Positions 38,301-41,936 are shown, counted from the first letter of the stretch. The stretch is DNA of 64,000 nucleotides from Siphonodentalium dalli (GCA_032622095.1 CP136062.1:140200351-140264350), one strand, 5' to 3'. Numbers and translations are program-made. The notes: generated from the letters alone by a model not told the origin.

Positions 38301-40896
38301 AACAATCTGATTACATTGTTGTAGTAGACTTTTACAGTAAATTTTTTGAAATAGCGAAACTCGCCAGCCAAAAATCGTCAGCGGCAATAACGCAAATGAA
38401 ATCGATGTTTGCCGGCACGGAATTCCGGAATGTGTTATGAGTGATGGTGGACCATGCTATGCGCCGGCAGAGTTCAGTCAGTTCGCGACAGCATATGGCT
38501 TCGACCACGTGACATCATCACCGAATTTCCCATCTTCGAACGGATTTTGTGAAAGGACGGTTCAGACTGTCAAAAATACCCTGGAGCGATGCCACGTCAG
38601 TGGTGAAGATCCATATCTTGCTATGCTAAATTACCAGAACACACCCATATACAATACTGCCAGCCCAGCTCAATTACTGATGGGTGGCCGATTAGCATCG
38701 ACAATCACCGGAAACGTCTCATTACTCAACCCAGAAACTGTCGACCCAAAATGGGTCAGGGCAAGGTTCCACGAGAAACAACGACAATCAGCACAACAAT
38801 TTGACAAGTCAGCGAAACCTTTATCTAAATTGGAACCAGAACAGGTCGTCAAGTTCCGCAAAACTCCAACATCAAAATGGGAAGCTGCGAAGGTATGTTT
38901 CACTCAGACGAAGTACGCCTAGGCCTAATGCAAGCACTGCGAGCGGAAGTATCGGGTCATCCAGTGCAGATACCACTGATGCCACAACATTACCCAGACG
39001 CACTAGAAGTGGGCGATATTTGAAGTCAACACAGGACGACAGATTCGTGTATAGTTAGGCTTAGATTATAGTTTTATTGGGAAGTCACTCAACTACCATA
39101 GCATAGAGCGCGTATTTTCGTAACTGTAGAATGGGATGTCCTAAATCTGAAGGGGTCACTCTCACCAAAAAAAAGTGGTGAAGGGTACACAGGATTTTCA
39201 AAATGTGCTGAAGGGTACACAGGGTTTGAAATGTCGTTCTAAAGGACATTCAGTTTTCGTACCCTGTTTTCAAACCCTGTGTACCCTTTAGCACATTTTC
39301 AAACCCTGTGTACCCTTCAGCATGTTTTTTGGTGAGAGTGACCCCTTCAGTTGTACTAAACTGTAAATTGAATGAGGCAATATTTCGATGTATCACCTTC
39401 CATTTATGTATCTTTCCTCTTTAACATACTGTCGCTCTATCTTTCGTTAAAAACGGGGAGATGTTATATATCGGGACATCTCCATCTTCTACTACTAGTA
39501 CTATACTAACTCATTAATATTCATGAATCGTTTGCATGCTGCAGTAACACGTGCTCCAGCTTCTCTGCTATAAAAGCGGTCACACGCGCCTAGGAAACAT
39601 TGTATAATAAATCATAGAAACGTATACACTCATTAGTCCTCAGTTATAGAGAGACAAAACATAACAATATGTATGTCAATTAAACCCTTATTTTTGGGAC
39701 TTTATGTCCAGTAACTGTGCAGCGTGCTGTGGTTCAGTGTTTGCGAATACTCAGGACGCAATGCAAATTCAAATACACCAGTTACAGATTCTAACACATT
39801 CATTTAGTTGTTCTTGGTGGAATTTATAGACTTTGATCTTGACTGCCAAGCCGCCCAATGATGGTATTGTTTTAAACTATTTAAATTGTTTCGTCAATTA
39901 GTGTGCATCGAAAATAGAAAAGAAGAACAAACTTTTAATTTTGAGAGGAGTTATGAGCACCGTTCAGACAATAAACAGATTTAATCCAATTGTAGTTTCT
40001 TTTTTAAATACTCATTTTAGTTATAGTAACCTTCAGATATTTCCTGATCTGCATTTTCGCGAAAATTGGTAAAATAATCGTCGATCACGGCTTTCATGGG
40101 CGCAGCCATTTTTAACTTTTCACCGGCACAGAAGCTGCAAAAAAGGTTTTTTATGTGACCAAGAAAATAAAAGATTGATAAATTGGAACTAAAAATAAAT
40201 ACTAATAAGGAATGGGTATTTTGATAGCTATTATTTCCAGGAAATCTTTAAACCTCATGAACATAAAGATATTTTGACCAATCGTCAGCCGAATTAGACT
40301 TGAAAAAGCACCTGCTTTGTGACGTCACATGCTAAAGGCGACAAAGAATTTTGGAAAGGAATTCCTCTTTTTACCCTAATCACCCTTCCACGGCATAAAT
40401 GGGAGGGTGCTTGGGACTTCGCCGTGGTCACGGGGCATCGAATGGTGACTTGTCCGATTTAGCGGGTAACTTATCTAAAAACCTGACTTGATGTGCATAC
40501 AATATTGAGCAGGACCACATTGTTTACGTTTATTTCAACTGTCATTGTCAAACTGGATTGAATTGTCACGTCCAAATGGAGCTAAACAATTTCATTTAAG
40601 ATATATATGTGGATCAATATGTAGCATAAGTAGGGATTGGATAAATCAATTTGTGGTACAAATGATCTGAATTCAGAACTTATATTTATTTGTTTTACAT
40701 ATCAACAGTACACTTCCACAAATTTCTGCTTCCTGCTCCAACCCAAGTTTCAGTTCATTGAAACTTCCTGGTCTATTATTAACAAACTATTCTAAGAAAC
40801 AGTGTACTACCTAACGACTGAATTACCTTTGCTTACAAGGAGTGAACCCAAATCGAAGAGTTCCTTTAAAAACATGGCCACACAGTTGTTGACCAT
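175..40896 (-). CDS. MMS19: MMS19, N-terminal half (15 exons, gene continues past left edge)
   Basis: MMS19 is the HEAT-repeat scaffold that, with CIAO1 and CIAO2B, hands iron-sulfur clusters to DNA repair and replication proteins such as XPD in cytosol and nucleus. The call rests on 15 minus-strand exons found by splice sites and colinear similarity to vertebrate MMS19: 40827-40896, 25020-25068, 22828-22931, 18746-18831, 16567-16711, 15150-15275, 12530-12591, 8441-8602, 7701-7778, 6528-6617, 5487-5535, 4019-4173, 2671-2749, 1680-1887, 175-278. All introns are GT-AG and reading phase is kept at every junction. The joined exons are 1567 nt (about 522 residues), roughly the first half of the family's usual length near 1030, covering the MMS19 N-terminal domain. 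The C-terminal HEAT repeats must lie to the left of base 1. Exon 1 is the least certain. Introns are large and full of repeats; intron 1 (15.7 kb) holds a Gypsy element in the opposite orientation. Confidence 0.93.
370..895 (+). repeat. Three tandem units of about 165-180 bp
   Basis: Three diverged copies each carry GACAAAxCTGGTTTT, a GATCCATATACC phrase and GGGCCGTAACTCAG (anchors near 428, 591 and 770). They resemble the dispersed modules with a GGCCATAACTC phrase found throughout the window. Non-coding in MMS19 intron 14. Confidence 0.8.
1032..1296. mobile_element. TTAA-flanked MITE, copy 1
   Basis: Flanked by TTAA at 1028-1031 and 1297-1300, with ends GCCTTTCTATAC and GAAGGG. It is an inverted-orientation relative of 6031-6256 (shared TATCTGAACATTTCC and GGGAGAATCCATTCAGTAT). 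TTAA targets with CCC-like ends are typical of piggyBac-type elements. Confidence 0.7.
1354..1637. mobile_element. MITE with about 58-bp terminal inverted repeats and TA target
   Basis: The ends CTCAATCCGATCA and TGATCGGATTGAG extend into a long inverted repeat that includes TTTGGCTTCGGGGGTAAAAA and its complement. The immediately flanking TA dinucleotides (1352-1353, 1638-1639) fit a Tc1/mariner-type insertion. No transposase. Confidence 0.85.
1680..1887 (-). CDS. MMS19: MMS19 exon 14
   Basis: The longest exon in the window (208 bases) includes [17 protein letters not shown] and a YITDHIFKL helix, aligned with TQLQLVGIRTLTVL and the LAVGHLYRL helix of human. It is bounded by cctctttcag and gtaatt. 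Confidence 0.93.
2219..2471. mobile_element. Double-hairpin MITE (GAATGAGGTCCCCAGAGGG family), intact copy
   Basis: The outer ends AAGCCTTGAAATAGTG and CACTATTTCAAGGCTT are inverted repeats. Inside are two nearly perfect hairpins built from GAATGAGGTCCCCAGAGGG, GTGAATTTAGTGATGCTA and complements. Other copies lie at 9750-9895 and in the cluster 43895-45350. ORFs over it are products of the palindrome. Confidence 0.88.
2671..2749 (-). CDS. MMS19: MMS19 exon 13
   Basis: The exon encodes [18 protein letters not shown] followed by FTYSEE, aligned with QRRTILEMLLGFLKLQQKWSYED in human. The acceptor is tctttccag and the donor gtaagt, phase 0 in and 1 out. Confidence 0.95.
2750..4018. other. MMS19 intron 12, no further feature seen
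   Basis: AT-rich intronic sequence without a repeat or ORF that I could recognise. Short ORFs at 2987 and 3473 on the plus strand have no recognisable product. Confidence 0.5.
4019..4173 (-). CDS. MMS19: MMS19 exon 12
   Basis: The 155-base exon starts with a [12 protein letters not shown] segment and ends [17 protein letters not shown], matching CRHHLCEPDMKL and TSNVLPLLLEQFHKHSQ in human. It is bounded by atttcag and gtaagt, phase 1 in and 0 out. Confidence 0.96.
4174..5486. other. MMS19 intron 11, no further feature seen
   Basis: AT-rich intronic sequence. Overlapping open frames near 4617-4989 on both strands look like chance: no family recognised and no exon-like splice context on the gene strand. 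Confidence 0.5.
5487..5535 (-). CDS. MMS19: MMS19 exon 11
   Basis: The 49-base exon encodes [12 protein letters not shown], aligned with AEDLLDSFLSNILQ in human. The acceptor is tttcttcag and the donor gtttgt, which is weaker than the others. Phase is 0 in and 1 out, as required by exon 12. Confidence 0.85.
6031..6256. mobile_element. TTAA-flanked MITE, copy 2
   Basis: Flanked by TTAA at 6027-6030 and 6257-6260, ends CCCTTTCAATACT and AGTATAGTAAAGGG. It abuts the tandem splice-donor array. Opposite orientation to the copy at 1032-1296. Confidence 0.85.
6283..6527 (-). repeat. Tandem copies of the MMS19 exon 10 end, each with a splice donor
   Basis: Four further copies of the exon 10 end follow the exon in transcription order. 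Each ends ATGTTATCCAG|GTATGT, with donor boundaries at 6528 (exon itself), 6464, 6404, 6343 and 6283, so spacing is 64, 60, 61 and 60 bases. Copies differ at only a few bases and keep ALTAII-type text. Reading on from exon 10 in frame meets TGA after five codons (6510-6512), so use of any later donor should give a premature stop. Only the first donor keeps MMS19 intact. Confidence 0.9.
6528..6617 (-). CDS. MMS19: MMS19 exon 10
   Basis: The 30-codon exon ends [19 protein letters not shown], aligned with the EGLAALHSLTACLSRSVL region of human. The acceptor is ttttttcag. The donor (CAG|GTATGT) is the first of five nearly identical donors, because the last 60 bases of the exon are tandemly duplicated downstream; see the repeat at 6283-6527. 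Confidence 0.93.
7526..7660. mobile_element. Hairpin MITE (TAATGCCCTAAATAATCGA family)
   Basis: A near-perfect palindrome: TAATGCCCTAAATAATCGA on the left and its complement on the right, with GGCAACAAGCCATATTTCC between. Related copies are at 54015-54151 and 54423-54614. Confidence 0.85.
7701..7778 (-). CDS. MMS19: MMS19 exon 9
   Basis: The 26-codon exon encodes [15 protein letters not shown], matching LKDFLPSLWASIRRE in human. It is bounded by acttctag and gtaatt and is phase 0 at both ends. Confidence 0.9.
7966..8291. mobile_element. TTAA-flanked MITE, CCTCTT ends
   Basis: TTAA at 7962-7965 and 8292-8295 enclose ends CCTCTT and AAGAGG. The interior has paired CTACTCAGTAC motifs. piggyBac-like by target site and ends; no coding capacity. 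Confidence 0.75.
8441..8602 (-). CDS. MMS19: MMS19 exon 8
   Basis: The 54-codon exon encodes [17 protein letters not shown] and then [10 protein letters not shown], matching NDPHGIQREDLILSLRA and LPLLIEKVDS in human. The acceptor is tttttcaag and the donor gtgagt. Phase is 0 at both ends. Confidence 0.97.
8663..8930 (+). mobile_element. tRNA-derived SINE, copy 1
   Basis: Contains a polymerase III A-box-like TGGCTCAGTTGG at 8676-8687 followed by TAAGGTGCATGGCAC, shared with the copy at 59766-60020. A GTCAGT phrase and a CA run follow. The B box is poorly kept. Located in MMS19 intron 7, antisense to the gene. Confidence 0.65.
9079..9732. mobile_element. TIR element, hAT-like (CAGGGATTTTT ends)
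   Basis: Ends CAGGGATTTTT and AAAAATCCCTG are inverted; inside lie GGGAATGGGTCCGGGTCCC and a mirrored GGGAATGGGGCCGAATACC. The direct repeat abutting both ends is only AGTGT (5 bp), so the superfamily is uncertain. No transposase. Confidence 0.7.
9750..9895. mobile_element. Partial GAATGAGGTCCCC-family hairpin MITE
   Basis: Single-hairpin copy: GCAGAATGAGGTCCCCCAGAG on the left and CTGGGAACCTCATTCTGC on the right, followed by TTAGGCCTCATCTTCTGGGA, a tail shared with copies near 44000-45050. Confidence 0.8.
10496..10830. mobile_element. TTAA-flanked MITE with internal TATATAAGAGAATGCATTGG hairpins
   Basis: TTAA at 10492-10495 and 10831-10834; ends CCCTTTACCCAA and TTGGGTGAAGGG. Two internal hairpins carry CTCTTATATATGCGAG with complements, the loop differing by GACCATAGGTC or its inverse. 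Related pieces occur at 17400-17450, 18425-18595 and 59640-59705. Confidence 0.85.
11295..11901. mobile_element. Non-autonomous hAT, 8-bp target duplication TTCAGAAT
   Basis: Perfect 8-bp direct repeats TTCAGAAT (11287-11294, 11902-11909) flank ends CAGGGTCCGCGCTG and CAGCGCGAACCCTG. The sub-terminal regions repeat TTTTGCCAAAT. This is the hAT signature; 607 bp with no transposase. MMS19 intron 7. Confidence 0.95.
11963..12405. mobile_element. TTAA-flanked MITE, AGGCCCA ends, copy 1
   Basis: TTAA at 11959-11962 and 12406-12409. Ends AGGCCCATTTAATTTTCGA and TTAAGTGGGCCT. Shares interior (ATAAAATATGATTAAAATAC, CAGTTTATTACA) with 15751-16155. Begins only 50 bases after the hAT insertion at 11901. 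Confidence 0.88.
12530..12591 (-). CDS. MMS19: MMS19 exon 7
   Basis: This 62-base exon, too short to show up as an ORF, encodes [19 protein letters not shown], matching [19 protein letters not shown] in human. The phase 2 start completes the glycine codon split from exon 6. Confidence 0.96.
12592..13824. other. MMS19 intron 6, unassigned part
   Basis: From about 12735 there is a dispersed-repeat-like stretch beginning with a TGTCTGTCTGTCTGT run. Around 13040-13200 is a GC-richer segment with no protein I recognise. Nothing else is supported. Confidence 0.4.
13825..14768 (+). mobile_element. hAT-like element keeping a short transposase-like ORF
   Basis: Ends CAGTCCTTCGATT and AATCGAAGGACTG are inverted repeats, directly flanked by CTGTACT on both sides (13818-13824, 14769-14775), a 7-bp match where hAT should give 8. 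Sub-terminal copies of CACACTCCT and GCACGCCTG occur near both ends. It contains the ORF at 14293-14499 preceded by GC-richer sequence with several CACGTG boxes. Confidence 0.8.
14293..14499 (+). CDS. Short ORF resembling the BED-finger start of a hAT transposase
   Basis: A 68-codon ORF starting [13 protein letters not shown], then [10 protein letters not shown] and [15 protein letters not shown], ending in an acidic [12 protein letters not shown] tail before TGA. The aromatic-x-C-x-x-C knuckle after a short basic-aromatic segment recalls the first half of a BED or related zinc finger in hAT proteins, but the distal H/C ligands are absent. It sits centrally in the element 13825-14768 on the plus strand, antisense to MMS19. 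Codon use is not obviously decayed. It could be the truncated first exon of the parent transposase or a small stand-alone product. Function unknown. Confidence 0.45.
   Translation: MAEKGNTVQLKTFINWNLGPVIGYKTTKDSHGTEIVYEFWCKTCALSSSGLPGSDESADSDMEDERSE
15150..15275 (-). CDS. MMS19: MMS19 exon 6
   Basis: The exon encodes [19 protein letters not shown] followed by LAFR, nearly identical in pattern to DFTFGFIQVMDGEKDPRNL of human MMS19, the strongest single identifier of the gene in this window. Splice sites are ctgttttag and gtgagc. Confidence 0.97.
15627..16530. mobile_element. TIR element (TTATTTGAGTCTCAGACA ends), split by a TTAA MITE
   Basis: Ends TTATTTGAGTCTCAGAC and a diverged GTATGAGACTCCAATAA are inverted. 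The interior matches 56937-58043 (GCATTGAAATAAATG, GTAGATGACTA, TAGTCTGGTGTAC, CTCATTGATTCAGA). A TTAA element (15751-16155) sits inside it. Located between MMS19 exons 5 and 6. Confidence 0.8.
15751..16155. mobile_element. TTAA-flanked MITE, AGGCCCA ends, copy 2
   Basis: TTAA at 15747-15750 and 16156-16159; ends AGGCCCACTTAATTTTCGA and TTAAGTGGGCCT. Sister of 11963-12405; nested in the repeat 15627-16530. Confidence 0.9.
16567..16711 (-). CDS. MMS19: MMS19 exon 5
   Basis: The 145-base exon includes [19 protein letters not shown], a close match to the KAIFQEVHVQSLPQVDRHTV segment of human MMS19, one of the most conserved stretches of the N-terminal domain. It is bounded by tttttcag and gtaagt, entering at phase 0 and leaving at phase 1. 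Confidence 0.96.
16756..16878. mobile_element. Short MITE (CAGCCCTC ends), target duplication GATATAC
   Basis: Ends CAGCCCTCATAATTG and GAATTAAGAGGGCTG; direct repeats GATATAC at 16749-16755 and 16879-16885. The interior is a run of related GCxGAAGCxA phrases. Second copy at 47263-47385. The size of the duplication suggests a hAT origin. It lies 44 bases upstream of MMS19 exon 5. Confidence 0.85.
17140..17220. repeat. Short inverted repeat
   Basis: AAGTTATGTTGGGATA and TCTCCCAACATAACGAATT are inverted around about 45 bases. Possibly the remains of a MITE. Confidence 0.6.
17274..18595. mobile_element. Probable TTAA element interrupted by a dispersed repeat
   Basis: TTAA at 17270-17273 and 18596-18599 with CCCATCCCTTGGCGATAG and CATGAAAGGG at the ends. 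Inner ends (TATATAAGAGAATGCACTGG near 17415, hairpins at 18425-18560) match the family at 10496-10830, and the right end matches 59640-59705. Between them is a separate dispersed module, about 17890-18420, ending in a CAGACAGACAGACAGACGG run. The long interior makes the pairing less certain. Confidence 0.55.
18746..18831 (-). CDS. MMS19: MMS19 exon 4
   Basis: The exon encodes [19 protein letters not shown], matching the LILFYENRLKDHHLVIPSVL region of human MMS19. The acceptor is ttttcacag and the donor gtatgt. The plus-strand ORF over the same bases is a shadow. Confidence 0.92.
18832..20160. other. MMS19 intron 3, left part
   Basis: A module at about 18940-19330 has the GGATAACTC phrasing of the dispersed repeats. 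From about 19850 to 20130 there are several diverged copies of ATGTTATGAGTATTTAGTACG, which recur at 21700-21760 on the far side of the LINE. Confidence 0.5.
20165..21604 (+). pseudogene. Dead LINE fragment: reverse transcriptase and C-terminal region
   Basis: This 5'-truncated non-LTR retrotransposon keeps most of a reverse transcriptase. Motifs in order are YKKGDRH and NYRPVSLTS (near 20250-20300), [12 protein letters not shown] (about 20490-20530), [13 protein letters not shown] (about 20658-20705), LFADDCLLY (catalytic ADD, about 20750-20775) and [14 protein letters not shown] (about 21110), then a C-terminal [14 protein letters not shown] segment at about 21503 of the type typical in jockey/CR1-like elements. 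No endonuclease is left. Breaks: TGA near 20412, TAA at 20643-20645 and a one-base frameshift near 21235. It ends without a clear poly-A tail. It lies inside MMS19 intron 3, opposite strand. Clade placement is uncertain. Confidence 0.92.
21690..22210 (+). repeat. Diverged tandem units of about 100-180 bp
   Basis: Three copies of TTTAAACCAAGGTATTAATG and ATATAGATTTxGATGAAAA occur near 21975, 22035 and 22140, with ACCTGGTAAGTGTTT twice. Copies of ATGTTATGAGTATT precede them. No coding signal. Confidence 0.7.
22290..22800 (-). repeat. Dispersed module ending in GGACGG runs
   Basis: Contains GGGTCATAACTC, GGGGCGTAACTC and a (GGACGG)n-like stretch before GGAGATCGTGGGGCATAA, the same architecture as several other blocks in the window. 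It stops 28 bases from MMS19 exon 3. Confidence 0.6.
22828..22931 (-). CDS. MMS19: MMS19 exon 3
   Basis: The exon encodes a segment containing [18 protein letters not shown], matching the PRTRARAIQLLSQVLL stretch of the vertebrate protein, the first HEAT-like helix pair. The acceptor is catatag and the donor gtaagttt. It enters at phase 2 and leaves at phase 1. Confidence 0.93.
23720..24880. repeat. Arrays of short dyads (TTATGCTTAAGCATAA and TTTGCGCTGAAGCGCAAA types)
   Basis: The outer parts (23750-24010 and 24640-24860) repeat AATTATGCTTAAG-like words and complements; the inner part (24080-24500) repeats TTTGCGCTGAAGCGCAAAT-like words. The centre is unique. A further outer-type array is at 27280-27370. 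Possibly a foldback element; no ORF. MMS19 intron 2. Confidence 0.75.
25020..25068 (-). CDS. MMS19: MMS19 exon 2
   Basis: The 49-base exon encodes [16 protein letters not shown], matching the SGSYTVLQVVEAL region of human MMS19. The acceptor (ttgtctttcag) and donor (gtaagt) are strong. Phase is 1 at entry and 2 at exit. Confidence 0.85.
25199..25962. mobile_element. TGTCCCCCGA/TCGGGGGACA-ended element with tandem units
   Basis: Ends TGTCCCCCGACTC and GTCGGGGGACA are inverted. Inside, about 190-bp units start with CTATATAGATGTTGCAAATC at 25380, 25571 and 25763, with a partial one near 25270, followed by (GGACG)n. Long ORFs in the units come from repetition. The same family lies reversed at 57129-57689. 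Confidence 0.82.
26740..27130 (+). repeat. Dispersed module with AT-only tract
   Basis: Starts with CTGTCTGTCTGTTCTGG and CAACCAAATTTGGTGTG, then about 250 bases made almost only of A and T words such as TTTAAAATTTAA. Related to 17890-18420. Confidence 0.6.
27270..27375. repeat. TTATGCTTAAGCATAA dyad array
   Basis: Four to five alternating copies of CATTATGCTTAAG and complement in 100 bases; same words as 23720-24880. Confidence 0.85.
27376..28715. other. Unassigned part of MMS19 intron 1
   Basis: Two diverged direct copies of GAGGACCCG..GTAACG..GGAC occur near 27458 and 27842, each in GC-richer sequence. No ORF or known element recognised; short ORFs near 27621 (minus) and 28209 (plus) look incidental. 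Confidence 0.4.
28716..29590 (+). repeat. Minisatellite with giant G tracts (about 180-bp unit)
   Basis: Four units carrying GATGTTAAGGTATGGAAAA, TCAGGC then a G tract, GAGATAAACTGGGTGATTTTC and GACATGCTTCCTTGCCAC. G tracts are 20 at 28752-28771, 8 to 12 in middle units and 42 at 29305-29346, with shorter ones after 29515. The strand is G-rich on plus. Confidence 0.95.
29790..30281. mobile_element. Long inverted-repeat element, right arm split by the Gypsy insertion
   Basis: The left arm (about 29790-29945) runs inverted to 30120-30281: CCGGACGCCAAATTAA with TTAATTTGGCGTCCGG, CACCTGTTTCCTATAAATAA with its complement, and CATATCTCAAATAAAA with TTTTATTTGAGATATG. The right arm is cut at ATATG by the LTR element and resumes as TATGTCAATT at 39672. 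Tip sequences not resolved. Confidence 0.85.
30282..30477 (+). repeat. 5' LTR
   Basis: 196 bp starting TGTTATATATCGGG and ending AACATAACA. TATAAAAA at 30380-30387 and AATAAA at 30417-30422 are its likely promoter and polyadenylation signals. Confidence 0.95.
30478..30495 (+). promoter_or_regulatory. Primer-binding site
   Basis: TGGTGTCAGAAGTTAATC follows the 5' LTR without spacing, as expected for a site pairing with a tRNA 3' end. The tRNA species was not determined. Confidence 0.7.
30581..31477 (+). pseudogene. Gypsy gag remnant with zinc knuckle
   Basis: Starts with ATG at 30581. The first part (to 30835) carries a [16 protein letters not shown] segment, typical of gag in Mag/K02A2.6-like Gypsy elements. 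A TAA at 30833-30835 interrupts the frame, which continues to 31477. Near 31225-31320 is a cysteine-histidine cluster ([13 protein letters not shown], then CHGC) like a nucleic-acid-binding knuckle. A one-base shift separates it from the protease. Confidence 0.85.
31474..32020 (+). pseudogene. Gypsy protease and start of reverse transcriptase
   Basis: The aspartic protease motif [12 protein letters not shown] is right at the start (active-site D in DSG). After about 110 residues the RT approach begins with HPPRKIP and [10 protein letters not shown], followed by [18 protein letters not shown]. Gypsy coding then stops where the LINE is inserted, and the last part of the open frame (to 32139) reads into the LINE's 5' end. 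Confidence 0.88.
32156..33870 (+). pseudogene. LINE APE endonuclease, split by a hAT insertion
   Basis: First part 32156-32867: [15 protein letters not shown], then DIIGLSEIF (catalytic E), [13 protein letters not shown] and [12 protein letters not shown] (catalytic GDFN), all in the order of APE-type endonucleases. After the hAT at 32868-33768 the frame resumes with [11 protein letters not shown] and VSDHLGTF (the terminal catalytic SDH). The break is exactly at the 8-bp duplication. Confidence 0.92.
32868..33768. mobile_element. Non-autonomous hAT, 8-bp target duplication TACAAAAC
   Basis: Ends TAGAGCTGGGACGGTTATG and CATAACCGTCCCAGCTCTA are perfect inverted repeats; TACAAAAC flanks both sides (32860-32867, 33769-33776). 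Sub-terminal GGTTAACCGGTTAA occurs at each end. 901 bp, no transposase. Third level of nesting: Gypsy, LINE, hAT. Confidence 0.97.
33870..34860 (+). pseudogene. LINE connector and start of reverse transcriptase
   Basis: A lysine-rich connector ([28 protein letters not shown]) leads to the RT entry [10 protein letters not shown] one-base frameshift near 34655 precedes [14 protein letters not shown] and [14 protein letters not shown] deletion of roughly 25-30 codons at about 34830 removes the segment between the NYRPIS block and QYGFREN. Confidence 0.85.
34866..36068 (+). pseudogene. LINE reverse transcriptase core and C-terminal domain
   Basis: Contains [14 protein letters not shown] (35-residue zone at 34950), [13 protein letters not shown] (about 35118) and [11 protein letters not shown] (catalytic ADD, about 35200), then [25 protein letters not shown] and a C-terminal CDNPYCPDC knuckle before the stop at 36068. 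In-frame stops occur at 35049 and 35526. The remaining 630 bases to the A run are its 3' untranslated tail. Confidence 0.92.
36701..37258 (+). pseudogene. Gypsy reverse transcriptase, second part
   Basis: Resumes with [18 protein letters not shown], followed by [15 protein letters not shown] (first catalytic D), [10 protein letters not shown]-like text after a TAG at 36857-36859, and [11 protein letters not shown] holding the catalytic DD pair (about 36985-37015). The residue before the variable position is L rather than the common Y/F. The frame stops again at 37256-37258. Confidence 0.9.
37310..38922 (+). pseudogene. Gypsy RNase H and integrase
   Basis: RNase [18 protein letters not shown], then [20 protein letters not shown] and [10 protein letters not shown] chromatin-distal spacer follows, then the integrase zinc finger ([10 protein letters not shown] ... 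DVCQTH), where the first cysteine of the usual CxxC reads S. Core residues are seen in VATDLFQW (D), SDGGPCY (D) and GFCERTVQ (E). A one-base frameshift near 38410-38440 splits the core between the two frames (37310-38440 and 38437-38922). A further short frame runs to 39058. Confidence 0.92.
39147..39350. mobile_element. Hairpin MITE (CTGAAGGGGTCACTCTCACC ends) inside the Gypsy 3' region
   Basis: Perfect inverted ends CTGAAGGGGTCACTCTCACC, with two internal GAAGGGTACACAGG motifs mirrored on the other arm. Lies between the integrase end and the purine tract, so it inserted after the Gypsy. Target duplication not seen. Confidence 0.88.
39462..39666 (+). repeat. 3' LTR
   Basis: 205 bp, same as the 5' LTR except about 10 substitutions and a 9-bp CTAGTACTA-type insertion. 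Preceded by the purine tract AAAAACGGGGAGA and followed by ATATG. Confidence 0.95.
39672..40826. other. MMS19 intron 1 next to exon 1
   Basis: Low-copy-looking AT-rich sequence. The first about 15 bases are the end of the inverted-repeat arm from 29790-30281. No further feature supported. Confidence 0.5.
40827..40896 (-). CDS. MMS19: MMS19 exon 1 (candidate start exon)
   Basis: The exon encodes about 23 residues from ATG at 40896-40894, ending [16 protein letters not shown] after splicing. It ends in a GT donor (gtaatt) at phase 1, exactly what exon 2 needs, and the joined text resembles the start of vertebrate MMS19 (a short helix followed by an SG-x-x-x-LL-x-VE segment). A second in-frame ATG lies 7 codons downstream. 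A strong acceptor (pyrimidine tract then CTAG) sits 18 bases upstream of the ATG at 40915-40916, implying a spliced 5' leader. Homology is short, so the exon rests mostly on phase, splice signal and position. Confidence 0.55.
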
Positions 40897-41076
40897 TATA
40901 TATAAGTAGTAGCCCTAGAGTAAGAATAATAGGAAAGTTGGGAAACAACATGTTAAATTTTTTTTTTTAAACCCACCCACCTCCCCTGTTGCGCTCGAAA
41001 TCTCATCAAAACGAATACGCTTCGGACATGAATAACTACGTATGCAACACTATCGAATATCGATAATCACACTTAC

Positions 41077-41250
41077 CATACATTTCTTGAGAGGTATATC
41101 CAGAAAAACAACTTTTATCAGGTGAACATAATCAAAATCACGATAAAAGTTGGCTCGACACAACATCATTAGCACGGAAATGTTAGGATCGATAACTCTT
41201 TGAAAAGTCGGGTTGGCGATTACCGCAATACGATAGGGGAACACCGAGTG
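41077..41250 (-). other. Probable 5' leader exon and promoter region of MMS19
   Basis: A good minus-strand donor (ATG|gtaagtg) at 41077 pairs with the acceptor before the start codon at 40914, giving a 162-base leader intron. The frame stays open through this stretch for over 60 codons but resembles no family I know, and its duplicate at 46629-46997 carries a one-base insertion that breaks the frame, so untranslated leader is the simpler reading. The upstream limit near 41250 is a guess based on where similarity to that copy stops. Confidence 0.4.
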
Positions 41251-41936
41251 CGTAACGTAACTATCACAAGTATAACGTACTCTGATAACTTATGACACTT
41301 AGGCCTAACAAAAAAATACGTTTGTTTCCGCTAACGAGCTGAAAAAAATTAGGGTAGGTAGGTAGGCTTAACTTTTTTTTTTTGGTTAACTTTTTTTTTT
41401 TTCAGTATCTTTAAAAATAACTGTATAATACTTGTCAATAACCCAAACTATGCACTTCTAAGTCCCAATCATGTTAACCCAGATGACAGAGAAACTATAA
41501 ACTCCAATTCAATCTTACATAATTATGCTTTAATATTTACATATATACTACTAGTAGTCTATATACTAATATAGTCTTTGATAATCCTAATATTTCCCAT
41601 ATGGTCTGGCGACAACTGGAGTCAGTCCAGCACCACTGCACTGTTCACATATTGGAGTGACCGTCTTGTACCAATCTCTTAATGATGGCTTCAGAACACC
41701 ACCTTCTCCTCCACATTCAGTGAAGGATCTAGGTATTTTTTTAGGACACCTGTTTTTGGGCAATGATATGCCAAAGGCATAACCTGAAGGCCTGAGCGGA
41801 GGAAGGTTTGGGAGGGGTGACCCCCCCTCCCTGCTGATGGTGGGGGTTCTCACCCTGGAAAATTTGTGAAAATCCATTGCATTTAGAGCTAATCTAGGGC
41901 AGAGTCAGTATTTTGAATTTTACTGAGAGGTCAATT

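Larger units (their letters stand above)
30282..39666 (+). mobile_element. Ty3/Gypsy LTR retrotransposon with nested insertions
   Basis: Two LTRs (30282-30477, 39462-39666) with TG...CA ends, a primer-binding-like TGGTGTCAGAAGTTAATC directly after the 5' LTR, a purine tract (AAAAACGGGGAG) before the 3' LTR, and a perfect 5-bp target duplication ATATG (30277-30281, 39667-39671). Order of parts is gag with zinc knuckles, protease, reverse transcriptase, RNase H, integrase, the Gypsy order. A LINE (about 32021-36700) and a hairpin MITE (39147-39350) are inserted, leaving about 4.5 kb of its own sequence. LTRs differ at about 10 of 196 aligned positions plus a 9-bp indel, so the insertion is not recent. 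Several stops and frameshifts make it inactive. It is antisense to MMS19, in intron 1. Confidence 0.96.
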
